Assembly: GCF_011516635.5 (NCBI RefSeq)
Contig: NZ_CP096255.1
Coordinates: forward strand, 4,834,501-4,898,500
Origin: Bradyrhizobium barranii subsp. apii
GTDB lineage: Bacteria > Pseudomonadota > Alphaproteobacteria > Rhizobiales > Xanthobacteraceae
Direction: 5' to 3'
Length of the DNA: 64,000 nt
The first letter of the stretch is position 1. Every line of letters begins with the position of its first letter. Below the pieces are notes generated by a model. It was not told the DNA's origin. It worked only from the letters and a program-made list of their open reading frames with translations, and did no database searches. Shown here piece after piece: positions 25,161 through 34,167 of the stretch. The position numbers were made by a program, and so were the translations under genes.

Positions 25161-25904
25161 ATGTGCATACTGACAAGCCACGCGGATCGTGCCGCACCAC
25201 ATCACCATCTGAACGCGAGGTGGGGCAGCCATTGCTTGATGGTTGCATTGCTCTGTGCCGCTTCCTTGTTTCAGTTCGCGCCCAGGGCGTGGGGACAATG
25301 CTCGGCGCGCGACGTGTTACAGAATCAACTGAAACTCGGCAAAGTTCGTGCAGTTGATTTGCCGCAAAAACTCATCGGGTCCGCCCGCGACGTTCCGACT
25401 TGGAAGACGATTGCGGTCGGCACTTTTGGCAACTCCTTCGCGTTGCGCAATGCATTGGATGCCGTGGGTTGCAATATCGGCGGGTTGGCCGCGGAAGTTC
25501 TCGCTCGACCGGCATTTACCGTCAGTTCTAACAAGATGAACGTGGAGCTTTTGGCGGTATCCGCGGTCCAGCTCGGCTTCAAAACCGATAGCGTGGCTCT
25601 GGCCGTCATTTACGCGCGGGCCCGACAACTCGGCTTTGAACTTGCTGCAGCGGAGGTCGGTCCGCAATTGCGCCTTCAATATCTTGATCAGCCCATGGGC
25701 GAATTCCTCATCGTGGGAATGCAGCCGATCAAGACGTGGAGCGGAGAGCCCGTGGTTCTCGACGTGGCAAATGGCGGAGCCGGATTGATCCTGATCGGCC
25801 AGGACGGCCGAGATGACGCTGAAATACCGGCGACCTCCCGTTTTCTTTTCGTGCGGCCGCCTGACCTTAGCGGCGGAATCGCGGCCGCTCTGCTGCCACC
25901 ATGA
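25161..25904 (+). CDS. Hypothetical exported protein
   Basis: Up to 247 residues from the ATG at 25161; a later Met at 25239 gives the signal peptide directly (MVALLCAASLFQFAPRAWGQ). The mature part starts CSARDVLQNQLKLGK and is alpha/beta in pattern with two short repeats of hydrophobic helices (LLAVSAVQLGFKTDSVALAVIYARARQLGFEL); the tail (GEFLIVGMQPIKTWSGEPVVLDVANGG) suggests a small beta domain. I do not recognise the family. It is the first of a run of small exported proteins up to 28068 and may be controlled by the attenuator-like leader. Confidence 0.6.
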   Translation: MCILTSHADRAAPHHHLNARWGSHCLMVALLCAASLFQFAPRAWGQCSARDVLQNQLKLGKVRAVDLPQKLIGSARDVPTWKTIAVGTFGNSFALRNALDAVGCNIGGLAAEVLARPAFTVSSNKMNVELLAVSAVQLGFKTDSVALAVIYARARQLGFELAAAEVGPQLRLQYLDQPMGEFLIVGMQPIKTWSGEPVVLDVANGGAGLILIGQDGRDDAEIPATSRFLFVRPPDLSGGIAAALLPP

Positions 25905-26086
25905 AGACGAACAACCAAGTTTCGAGCAGCGCTGACTGCGGAGAAAATTCCTCGCGTCAGATCAAGGGAGACTTCCTGTCCATGGAGAACAACGAGGCTG
26001 CCGGCTCAAATGCAGCGGCGTCGGGAGTTCACGGGGATGGAGGCAAGCCTCGTCTCAAGTCTCGTCTGGAGCGGCGTCAACAGTAG
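25901..26086 (+). CDS. Small hypothetical protein, translationally coupled
   Basis: 61 residues, polar and rich in Asn, Ser and Gly, ending KPRLKSRLERRQQ. No signal peptide or domain is seen. The ATG at 25901 overlaps the preceding stop (ATGA). It is kept because of the coupling and because it fills the gap before 26098, but its composition is not strongly gene-like. Confidence 0.3.
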   Translation: MKTNNQVSSSADCGENSSRQIKGDFLSMENNEAAGSNAAASGVHGDGGKPRLKSRLERRQQ

Positions 26087-26097
26087 GGAGTGACATC

Positions 26098-26559
26098 ATG
26101 CGCGGATTCGGAGCTGTATGCATCTCACTGTTACTATCGGCAATTCCTGCGACTGCGTCAGATCAAAATCTCAAGGAAGAACTTGGAAAGATAGGTTCAG
26201 CATACGAGCAGTACTTCAGCAACAAGGACGCTGCCGGGATTACTTCGCTTTACACCAAGAACTATATGCGTGTGACGGAAGACGGCGTCGTGGACAATGC
26301 CAGATACTATGAGAACGCTTTCAAGGCGGGAGTTAGTCGCCTCGAGGTCAAGACGATCGAGGTTCAGTCATTGTCAGAAAGCATGGCTCTGGTCACCGGC
26401 GAATCTCGCGTTACCGGCAACAGCGAGACAGGCGCTCCCATAGACTTCACCGTTGTTTGGACCGCTCTCGACGTTCGTGAGGACGGGCAATGGAAGATTC
26501 GCATGCTCACGTCGGTCCCCAAACCGCCGCCGCCCCAGCCGCAGCAGGCCGCAAAATAA
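26098..26559 (+). CDS. Exported SnoaL/DUF4440-like (NTF2-fold) protein
   Basis: 153 residues. Signal peptide (MRGFGAVCISLLLSAIPATAS) followed by an NTF2-like pattern: IGSAYEQYFSNKDAAGITSLYTKNYMRV, then AFKAGVSRLEVKTIEVQSLSESMALVTGESRV and a final VVWTALDVREDGQWKIRMLT strand pair, as in DUF4440 proteins. A Pro-rich tail follows (PKPPPPQPQQ). The ribosome site is GGGAGTGA. The role in the periplasm is unknown. Confidence 0.7.
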   Translation: MRGFGAVCISLLLSAIPATASDQNLKEELGKIGSAYEQYFSNKDAAGITSLYTKNYMRVTEDGVVDNARYYENAFKAGVSRLEVKTIEVQSLSESMALVTGESRVTGNSETGAPIDFTVVWTALDVREDGQWKIRMLTSVPKPPPPQPQQAAK

Positions 26560-26620
26560 CGCAAGGCATTGGCTTCTCTGCCCGCAATCGTTCTCTGCGC
26601 CACCTCAAAGGGAGTCAACG

Positions 26621-27136
26621 ATGGCCATTTTGCACGCAAGCGTCGCATTGCTTTCAGTCGCATCAGTTCTGGCAACGACGAGTGTCCAGGCTCAGAGCAT
26701 GCCGCCGGAGGGCCCCGTCTCGGTCATATTCACCGCCACGCCGATTCCTGCTCTCAAGCCGATGGCGATCGGCGGCGGCAGAGAGTTTGTTCTCATGAAC
26801 CAGGCCATGGCAGCCTCAAACGAAGCGGGAAATCCTGTACTCAACAACATGGGCGGACGTTGTCAGCTCAGCCGCCTGACGGATCCTTCGGCGAAGACCG
26901 CCGAGCTTCACGGATTCTGTACTTACGTCGACAAGGACGGCGACCAGTTGCTCGAGCAATGCGACTGGTTGCCCGCATCCCCCAACAATTGCAACATAAC
27001 GGGTGGGACCGGAAAATTCGAAGGTCTCCAGGCCGCGCTCGTCGTCACCATCGACCCTCTCAAGAGCAACTTCGATGGCATCAGTCAGGTCATTGGCCAC
27101 AAGAAGGGGACGTACAAGTTCGTCAAGACGAACTAG
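26621..27136 (+). CDS. Hypothetical exported protein
   Basis: 171 residues from the ATG at 26621 (AAAGGGAG 7 bases upstream). Signal peptide (LHASVALLSVASVLATTSVQAQ). The mature protein has GGRCQLSRLTDPSAKTAELHGFCTYVDKDGDQLLEQCDW and CNITGGTGKFEGLQAALVVTID, i.e. four cysteines and an all-beta pattern resembling allene-oxide-cyclase-barrel-like or lipocalin-type folds found in small exported proteins. Family not identified with confidence. Follows the SnoaL-like gene by 61 bases. Confidence 0.65.
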   Translation: MAILHASVALLSVASVLATTSVQAQSMPPEGPVSVIFTATPIPALKPMAIGGGREFVLMNQAMAASNEAGNPVLNNMGGRCQLSRLTDPSAKTAELHGFCTYVDKDGDQLLEQCDWLPASPNNCNITGGTGKFEGLQAALVVTIDPLKSNFDGISQVIGHKKGTYKFVKTN

Positions 27137-27474
27137 GCTCGCCCGCCGAATTCCAGCAGGCGTGCACGGCCTTGATTGCTGCAGTTCGGAATGCCAAGGC
27201 AGCAACGTCTTCTGAACGGTTTGCCCCGGCGCTCATGTCCGCTACCACGCCCTAGCGACGTGGTTCCGTCGTCTGCTGAACGGTCGGCCGGCGTCCCGGT
27301 GAAGTACGAGGCACGCCGCTCGCCAGCATGTTCGGTGACGGGCGGCGTTGCGAGTTCTTTGGGTGTGAATGGGTTCACAACGACGTGGCGAGGCAAATGC
27401 TATGTTCCAGCCATTCAATTGCCGACTGATGTTTCGAAGAGTTTCTTTTTCGGACAGCCTCTGAGGAGAGGGTC
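27137..27474. other. Intergenic region, nothing recognised
   Basis: Both strands were inspected; open frames here have no ribosome sites or family resemblance. No hairpin with a T run was seen. Confidence 0.4.
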
Positions 27475-28068
27475 ATGTTCAAGCAATTCCTCTTGGTCGC
27501 GGCGATAGCCTCCCTAACGTTAGCCACATCCTCTAAAGCCGATTGCGAATATGCTTTGGAGCGCAGCGCGTCCGCCGAGTCGCGTTCGGTTTCGTTGCAT
27601 TCTGATGCGGCTCAACTTGCGGAAGCCCTGTTGGATGACATTGTGACTTGGCTCTCATCGAATTTCGACCTGCCTGCCATCAAACAGCGTCCCGTCGTTG
27701 AATTTGCGTCGAAGATGGAGCTTGCGAGGTTGCGTGCAAGGGACCGTACTTCTTCGCAAGGCTTCATGGAAAGCGATGGACAACTAGCTCAGCGCGAGGT
27801 TGTCGCACTTTACGACAACGAGACGAGAACGATCCTGCTTCCTGATGATTGGGGTGGCACTTCGCCGACTGATCAATCGGTCCTGGTACACGAAATGGTC
27901 CATCACCTTCAGAATGTTGGAGGGCTCAAATTTGTTTGCCCACAGGCGCGAGAGAAGTTGGCCTACCTGGCTCAGGATAAATGGCTGGAGCGGTTCGGAC
28001 TTAGCTTGGAGAACGAGTTCGACGTCGACATGTTCACGGTGCTGATTACTTCAGCATGCATGTATTGA
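27475..28068 (+). CDS. Exported putative metallopeptidase-like protein (HEMVHH)
   Basis: 197 residues with a signal peptide (FLLVAAIASLTLATSSKA). The segment DQSVLVHEMVHHLQNVGG contains HExxH (H140-H144 by counting from the first Met) preceded by hydrophobics, the zinc-binding helix of gluzincin-type peptidases; the third ligand could be a Glu in the C-terminal helix (LENEFDVD). I associate this architecture with a DUF6647-type family, not certain. Short for a protease, so it may be a minimal or inactive member. Ribosome site GAGGAGAGG upstream. Confidence 0.65.
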   Translation: MFKQFLLVAAIASLTLATSSKADCEYALERSASAESRSVSLHSDAAQLAEALLDDIVTWLSSNFDLPAIKQRPVVEFASKMELARLRARDRTSSQGFMESDGQLAQREVVALYDNETRTILLPDDWGGTSPTDQSVLVHEMVHHLQNVGGLKFVCPQAREKLAYLAQDKWLERFGLSLENEFDVDMFTVLITSACMY

Positions 28069-28174
28069 GTGTGACCGGTCGATCCAAGTCGCTGTCGAAC
28101 GATTGCCTTTCCAAAGGAGCGCAGAGCCAAGATCATCTCGTACGTACCAGCAAGATCTTCAGCGGATTTGATTG

Positions 28175-28294
28175 ATGGCCAGACTCTTGGCGGTCCTCGC
28201 AATTGCATTGGCAATCCTGGCGATGGCTCCGGGGCAGCAGAATCAGTTTGTACCGCTGCCAACAGGACCAATGCCAGCGGTGCTTGTTCCCTGA
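28175..28294 (+). CDS. Possible 39-residue hydrophobic peptide
   Basis: ATG at 28175 opens MARLLAVLAIALAILAMAP followed by GQQNQFVPLPTGP and a stop at 28292-28294: a membrane or signal segment and short tail. It is codon-plausible but lacks a clear ribosome site and has no known relatives to me. The rest of the 28069-28395 gap shows nothing. Confidence 0.3.
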   Translation: MARLLAVLAIALAILAMAPGQQNQFVPLPTGPMPAVLVP

Positions 28295-28395
28295 GTTCTG
28301 CTGAGGTGACGGGTTCATCCATTCAGCCGATGGCGCACAGATCCGCTCGTGGCCCACGGCGATCTGCAAGGCGGACGGGCGCCGGCATCCGCACT

Positions 28396-29382
28396 CTATT
28401 CAGGCGTCAGCCCCAATGCCTTCACGGCAGCCACCAAGGGAGGCGTTTCGCTGTCGTACAGCTTTCTGAACGCGATATGTCCTTGAGCGGACTCATCGAT
28501 GCCGTACGCGTCGAGCAGCTTCTGTATCTTGTCGGTCTTGCCGGCTTCTACCATCAGGCCGGAAACACGCTCCACGATGTCCTGCGGTATGCCGATGGGA
28601 CCGGCAAGAAAGACGTAACCGGTCATAGCAAAGAGCTCGGACTCGGCACCCTGCTCGAAAAATGTGGGAACGTCGGGAAGCTTTCTGCTCCGCGTCCTCG
28701 TCTGCACGGCGATTGCCCTCCCAACTCCGGATTCCAGCGCGTTGACGGCATTGGCGTAGCTCCCCATCGCCGCCTGGAGCACGCCGGCCGCGAGGTCCTG
28801 CCACATCGGCGCTTCGCCGCGGTAGTGCACGGCTTTCATCTGCAGCCCGTACTGCTTGTTGAGCTCTGCAACGACGATATGAGGGTAGGAGCCTGCGCCG
28901 AAGGTCCCGACGTTGGTCACGTTCCTGCGGGCGTATTCGACGAACTCCTTTAAATTGGTGGCATTGGTCGCCTTATAGGCGACCAATGGCAGATATCCTG
29001 CCGACATGCTGGAAATGAGCGCGAAGTCCCTGTCGGCGTCGTATGGCAAAGTCTTAAATAGCACGCGGCTTTGCACCAGAGTTGCGGTGATGGCGAGGAG
29101 TAACGTGTAACCGTCCGGTGGCGATTGCTTCACGGCTGCTGCAGCGATCGAACCGCTGGCACCCGCCTTATTCTCAACTATCACCGGCTGGCCGAGCTTC
29201 TGGGAGAGGTATTCGCCGTAGACGCGCGCGAGGGTGTCCGCAAGTCCGCCGGCGGGATAGGCGCAAACAATCTTGATCGGCCTGGAGGGCCAGGTCTGCG
29301 TCCACCCGCTATCATGATACGACAAAGCGATGGTGGCTGCGCCGGTTGCGATGAAGGCGCGGCGCGTGATCTTCAATGCCAT
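28396..29382 (-). CDS. Tripartite tricarboxylate transporter substrate-binding protein (Bug family)
   Basis: 328 residues from the ATG at 29382 (GGAG 6 bases upstream). A twin-arginine-like start (KITRRAFIATGAATIAL) is followed by the Bug fold: WPSRPIKIVCAYPAGGLADTLAR, GQPVIVENKAGASGSIAAAAV, SPPDGYTLLLA, TFGAGSYPHIVVAELNKQ, VHYRGEAPMWQDLAAG and LPDVPTFFEQG. These periplasmic proteins deliver carboxylates to TctAB, but no TctAB genes are next to it, as is common for the many orphan Bug proteins of this group. The substrate is unknown. The divergent gap to 29684 holds no further feature I can support. Confidence 0.9.
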   Translation of the reverse strand: MALKITRRAFIATGAATIALSYHDSGWTQTWPSRPIKIVCAYPAGGLADTLARVYGEYLSQKLGQPVIVENKAGASGSIAAAAVKQSPPDGYTLLLAITATLVQSRVLFKTLPYDADRDFALISSMSAGYLPLVAYKATNATNLKEFVEYARRNVTNVGTFGAGSYPHIVVAELNKQYGLQMKAVHYRGEAPMWQDLAAGVLQAAMGSYANAVNALESGVGRAIAVQTRTRSRKLPDVPTFFEQGAESELFAMTGYVFLAGPIGIPQDIVERVSGLMVEAGKTDKIQKLLDAYGIDESAQGHIAFRKLYDSETPPLVAAVKALGLTPE

Positions 29383-30446
29383 CACGGTCTCCATCATGTT
29401 TGTATTCCGAGGACGCGCGTCGTGGCGTTGCTGCCAGTCCTTCAAGCGGACGGCCCTACGTTGAATCCTGAGCCGCTGCTCGGGGCACTGCTGCGCGGTA
29501 CGGCAAGCCGTTGGTCGTGCTCATGGATTGCTTCCTGAGCAAATTGTGCCGTCCCGAGGATGGTAGCAGGCCATGGGCGGGCGCTCTTGACATTCTGCTT
29601 ACATTCTCTTCACCGCCGGCTTATTCTTGCGCTGCAACCGGCGCGAGAGACCGACGGGGGAAAGCCACCCAGGGAATTGCCAGCTTGCGGTATCTCTTCG
29701 ACGAGTACGCATTCGACACCGACCTTCGCGAGCTTTACCGCGGGGCGCACGTGGTCTCGGTTGCGCCGCAGGTGTTCGACCTGCTCGACTACCTGATCCG
29801 CAACAGGGAACGGGTCGTAAGCAAGGACGACCTCATCAAGACCATCTGGAACGGCCGTGTCGTGTCCGATGCGGCACTGACGACGCGGCTGAACGTCGCT
29901 CGGAGTGTGATTGGCGATTCCGGCGAAAAACAGCGTCTCATCAAAACCCTGCAGCGCAAGGGCTTCCGTTTCGTTGGAACGGTGCAGGAAGTGCAGAGGC
30001 CCGCAGACGCGGCGCCCACAGCCGATTCTGGTGAACAGTTTCAGGGTACCGCTGATCCAGATCGGTCCGATGCCGCAACAGTTGCGATGTCGATTCCTGC
30101 GCCACGCCTTTCCATCGTCGTACTGCCGTTCGCGAACTTCGGAGGCGATCCCGAGCAGGACTATTTCGTTGATGGCGTGACCGACAGCCTGACCACGGAC
30201 CTTTCGCGCATCAGTGGCTCGTCGTCCGTGAACAAGGCTCTAAGCGATTGAGCGAGAGTCTGTTTTTCGGATTTGAGACGGTTTGAGATTGCAGGGATTG
30301 GGAGGTAAAGACCGCCAAAGCCTGCAAATTCGATTGTGGATTGAACGAAGCCGCTGCCGCGGCGTAGGGGGCAAGGTGGCATAGATCGCCTCCTGGCTGA
30401 GAGGATGTGGGTGTTGGAGCCCACCCCCTCAGACAGGAGTATCGAG

Positions 30447-31307
30447 ATGGCCGATTTGAGCCCTCTTCGCCGCCGCATGATCGAAGACATGACCGTCCGC
30501 AATCTGTCGCCGGCGACGCAAAGATCCTACATCAGCGCGGTTTCGAAGTTCAGCCGCTATTTTGGCCGATCGCCTGACCGGTTAGAGCTGGAAGACGTCC
30601 GCGCCTTCCAGGTGCATTTGGTCTCGACCGGCATCTCATGGCCGGCGCTGAACCAGATCGTCTGTGCGCTACGGTTTTTCTACGGCGTCACGCTCGGCGA
30701 GGCGCTCATCCCAGAGCGCATTCCCTATGCGCGAGAACCGCGCAAGCTGCCGGTCGTTCTCAGCGCCGACGAAGTGGTTCAGTTTCTTGAAGCGGTATCG
30801 AGCCTGAAGAGCCGCGCCGCGCTCACCACCGCCTATGCGGCCGGGCTCAGGGCCTCGGAGGTTGCGGGACTGCGGATCGAAGACATCGACAGCGCCCGCG
30901 GCGTCATCCAGGTGCGCCACGGCAAGGGCGCGAAGGATCGCAACGTGATGCTGTCGCCCCAGCTGCTGGGCATCCTGCGCACCTACTGGCGGCTCGCCCG
31001 GCCGCGGCTTTATCTGTTCCCTGGTCGTGACGAAGATCATCCGATCGATCAGACCGTGCTGCATGCCGCCTGCCGGTCGGCGGTGAAGGCTGCGGGCCTG
31101 ACCAAGCGCGTCACGCTGCACACGCTGCGCCACAGCTTCGCGACACATCTTCTCGAGAACGGAACCGATATCCGGATCATCCAGGTCTTGCTCGGGCACA
31201 ATAATTTGTCGTCGACAGCGCGCTACACGCAGGTCGCCACCGATACGATCCGAGCGACGCAGAGCCCGCTCGATCGCCTGTCGCTGGAGGTGACGCCACC
31301 TGGATGA
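30447..31307 (+). CDS. Tyrosine recombinase (XerC/D-like) of the IS91-like element
   Basis: 286 residues from the ATG at 30447 (CAGGAG upstream). The N-terminal SAM-like core-binding domain covers residues 5-90; the catalytic domain has R135 (AAGLRASEVAGLR), the beta-hairpin lysine region (HGKGAKDR), H225/R228 (HTLRHSFATHLLENG), H251 (LLGHNNLSSTARYTQV) and nucleophile Y260. All catalytic residues are present, so it looks functional. Its stop overlaps the ATG of the IS91-type transposase, the arrangement seen in IS91 relatives that carry an accessory recombinase. Confidence 0.9.
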   Translation: MADLSPLRRRMIEDMTVRNLSPATQRSYISAVSKFSRYFGRSPDRLELEDVRAFQVHLVSTGISWPALNQIVCALRFFYGVTLGEALIPERIPYAREPRKLPVVLSADEVVQFLEAVSSLKSRAALTTAYAAGLRASEVAGLRIEDIDSARGVIQVRHGKGAKDRNVMLSPQLLGILRTYWRLARPRLYLFPGRDEDHPIDQTVLHAACRSAVKAAGLTKRVTLHTLRHSFATHLLENGTDIRIIQVLLGHNNLSSTARYTQVATDTIRATQSPLDRLSLEVTPPG

Positions 31308-31864
31308 CCCGCAGCGGGATGCGGGTCATGACCCGCTCCGACATCCGCTCCAACAGGCCCGCCATCGAGATTGCCGATATTCTGCGCCGGCATGGCGACG
31401 CCTATCGCCGTGTACATGCCGGTCATCTGGGGCGGGTCGAGCGGCGCGTGATGAGCGCGATCGTTGCGTGCCGGACCGAGGCGCTCGGCGGCCACATGCA
31501 GGCTTGCGACGACTGCGGCACGACACGCGTTGCCTATAATTCCTGCCGCAATCGGCACTGTCCGAAGTGTCAGGGGAGAGCCCGAGCCGCGTGGCTCGCC
31601 GCGCGTCAAGCCGACCTGCTTCCGGTTCCCTATTTCCACGTCGTCTTTACACTTCCCGCACCGATCGCCGCGATCGCTTTCCAGAACAAGGCCGTCGTCT
31701 ATGCCATCCTGTTCAAGGCTGCCGCCGAGGCGATGACTGCGGATTCCGACGAAGCCGGCCATGCATTCCAATTCGAAGCCGGCCGGGTATTCCGATCTGA
31801 AGCCGGCCACCCGTGGCGTCGTTCGCATGGGTCAATTTCATGATGTCGTCGAGGGCTGGGAAGG

Positions 31865-32617
31865 TCAAGAGACCGGTTGATCTTGAGCGGGTTGCTTCTG
31901 CTTCCTGAGGCTCTCTCCTTTGAGTTCGATGCGGTAGGCATTGTGGACGAGGCGATCGAGAATCGCGTCGGCGATGGTGGGGTTGCCGATGATTTCGTAC
32001 CAGCGATCGACGGGCAGCTGGCTGGTGACGATAATCGAGCGGGCTTCGTATCGATCCTCGACGATTTCGAGCAAATCACGGCGCTGGTCGGCGTCGAGAG
32101 GTTCTGGTCCCCAGTCGTCCAGGATCAGCAGATCAAGTCGTGCGATCGCCCGCAGCATCTTGGTATAGCGGCCATCGGCGCGGCCGAGTGCGAGAGCGGC
32201 GAAGAGACGCGGCACACGATGGTAGGCAACTGAGAAGTCGTCTCGGCAAGCCTTGTTGCCGAGGGCACAAGCGAGCCAGCTCTTGCCGACGCCGCACGGC
32301 CCGGTAACAAGGAGATTATGTCGTGCCCGGATCCAGTCGCCAGCGGCGAGTTTTAGAAAGAGCGTGCGGTCGAGGCCGCGGATAGCGCGGTAATCGACAT
32401 CCTCGACGCAGGCGGCATGACGCAGCTTGGCGGCTCGAGCTCTGCTTTCGAACCGCTTTTGCTGGCGCAGCGTTTTCTCGTGTTCCAGGAGCAACGCCAG
32501 CCATTCGGCGTGTTCGAGGCTGCGCGCTTCGGACTGGGCATCGAGGTCCTTGAAGCCTTTGGCCATACCGTGGAGACCAAGGCTATGCAGCAGGTCGAGG
32601 GTGGGATGGGTGAGCAT
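31865..32617 (-). CDS. istB: IS21 helper ATPase IstB
   Basis: 250 residues from MLTHPTLDLLHSLGLHGMAK (ATG at 32617, AAAGGA upstream), the standard IstB start. AAA+/DnaC-like ATPase: Walker A GPCGVGKSWLAC, Walker B LLILDDWGPEPLD, and the sensor region IIVTSQLPVDRWYEIIGNPTIADAILDRL. It selects the target and activates the IstA transposase. It follows istA by 14 bases. Appears intact. Confidence 0.95.
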   Translation of the reverse strand: MLTHPTLDLLHSLGLHGMAKGFKDLDAQSEARSLEHAEWLALLLEHEKTLRQQKRFESRARAAKLRHAACVEDVDYRAIRGLDRTLFLKLAAGDWIRARHNLLVTGPCGVGKSWLACALGNKACRDDFSVAYHRVPRLFAALALGRADGRYTKMLRAIARLDLLILDDWGPEPLDADQRRDLLEIVEDRYEARSIIVTSQLPVDRWYEIIGNPTIADAILDRLVHNAYRIELKGESLRKQKQPAQDQPVS

Positions 32618-32631
32618 GCTGGATAATCCTT

Positions 32632-34167
32632 TCAATGGAAGTAACCGGGGCCGCGCAGATTGGGATGTTCGATGATCGCGTCCTCGGTATCGCGAGAACT
32701 GCGTTCGAGCTTGTTGGCGATGATGGAGGCGATGCTCTTGTAGGTCAGTGCGCTGACCGCGACCGCGCGGGCCGCGATCAGCTCGGCGCGTTCGGGATCA
32801 ATATCCTTGAACAGCCGAAGCACGCCGAGACAGGTCCGGAATCCCTGTTCGGGATGAGGCCGATTGGCCAGGATGGCGAGAACGAGCCCCTCGGTGTTGG
32901 GCCCGATCGACCGCCCCCAGCGCCGGAATCGATCGGGAGTCCACTCGGCGTAACGCCGATGCGCACTGGGCATGTGATCGGGATCAGTGCCGTGCCGGCG
33001 GCCGCCATAACGGCGCTGGTGAGCAGCAACACGCAAACCCCGATGGAACAACTCGATGGTCCGGGTGGTGGCGCGAACGTCGACCTGCTCCCGGATCAGG
33101 CCGTGTGGAACTGAGTAGAAGAAGCCGTCGACCTCGACGTGATAATCGAGCGAGACGCGGGCCAGGAGCCATTCCGCGAACTGATAGTCGGCATCCGGCA
33201 ACGGCGCCAGGACAGGCATCTCGACGGTCTCGAACAATTGTCGGCGGCTGACGCCGATCCGGCGCATGACGTGGGCGTTGATGCGCTCCAGCGCGGCGGC
33301 GATTGCCGCATTCGCCTCAGCCAGCGAGAAGAAGGTCTGCCGGCGAAGCCGCCCGAGGATATAGGTCTGGGCAAAACGCACTCCGGCTTCCACTTTTGCC
33401 TTATCCCGGGGCTTTCTTGGCCGTGCCGGAAGGATGCCAACGCCGTAATGGGACGCCATCATCCCGTAGCTGCGATTGATTTCGGGGTCGTAGAACGACG
33501 CCCGGTGCACGCCGGACTTCAGATTGTCAGGGACGACGAGGCGTGGCACCCCGCCAAAGAACCGGAACATTCGGACATGAGCCTCGATCCAGTCCGGAAG
33601 TGTCTGCGTCCAGGTCGCCTCGGCGTAGGTGTAATTCGAGGCGCCAAGCACGGCGACGAAGATCTCCGCGTCGCGCACAACCCCGGTTGCGCGATCAACG
33701 ATCATGATCTTCTTGCCGGAGTAATCGACAAAGACCTTGTCGCCGGCCGGATGGTCCTGCCGCATCGTCGGAGACAGCCGCCGCTCGAATTCCCGGAATA
33801 AATCGCAGAACCGGCTGTAGCCATAACCTTCCGGATGGACCGCCCGGTACTCCTCCCACAGCACCATCAGATTGACGCCAGGCCGCTTCAGCTCACAGGC
33901 CAGCGAGGCCCAATCCGGCTCCCGGCGCCGGCGGAAGCCGCGCCTGACGCCGGCATGGGCAAACAGACGTTGTTCAAGAACGGCGTCGGTCAGATCGCCC
34001 GCCAAAGGCCACGCCAGCCCGGCAGTCGAGGCACGCTTGAGATTGTCCTGGATCGTGCTGCGCGCCACCCCGAGCGTGCGCCCGATCTCCCGGGCGCTCA
34101 CCCCATCACGGGCAAGCCGCAGCATCTGTCGTATCTGTCGCATGGTCAGTTCTCTCTTGGCCGGCAT
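32632..34167 (-). CDS. istA: IS21 transposase IstA
   Basis: 511 residues from MPAKRELTMRQIRQMLRLAR (ATG at 34167 with GAGGGGAAG upstream). N-terminal helix-turn-helix (GVSAREIGRTLGVARSTIQDNLKR), then the DDE integrase core: KVFVDYSGKKIMIVD (first Asp), LVVPDNLKSGV (second Asp), and the Glu-containing helix region near KVEAGVRFAQTYILGRLR, followed by the beta-barrel C-terminal domain (YSVPHGLIREQVDVRATTRTIELFHRG). Appears intact, so the element may still transpose. Confidence 0.95.
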   Translation of the reverse strand: MPAKRELTMRQIRQMLRLARDGVSAREIGRTLGVARSTIQDNLKRASTAGLAWPLAGDLTDAVLEQRLFAHAGVRRGFRRRREPDWASLACELKRPGVNLMVLWEEYRAVHPEGYGYSRFCDLFREFERRLSPTMRQDHPAGDKVFVDYSGKKIMIVDRATGVVRDAEIFVAVLGASNYTYAEATWTQTLPDWIEAHVRMFRFFGGVPRLVVPDNLKSGVHRASFYDPEINRSYGMMASHYGVGILPARPRKPRDKAKVEAGVRFAQTYILGRLRRQTFFSLAEANAAIAAALERINAHVMRRIGVSRRQLFETVEMPVLAPLPDADYQFAEWLLARVSLDYHVEVDGFFYSVPHGLIREQVDVRATTRTIELFHRGLRVAAHQRRYGGRRHGTDPDHMPSAHRRYAEWTPDRFRRWGRSIGPNTEGLVLAILANRPHPEQGFRTCLGVLRLFKDIDPERAELIAARAVAVSALTYKSIASIIANKLERSSRDTEDAIIEHPNLRGPGYFH

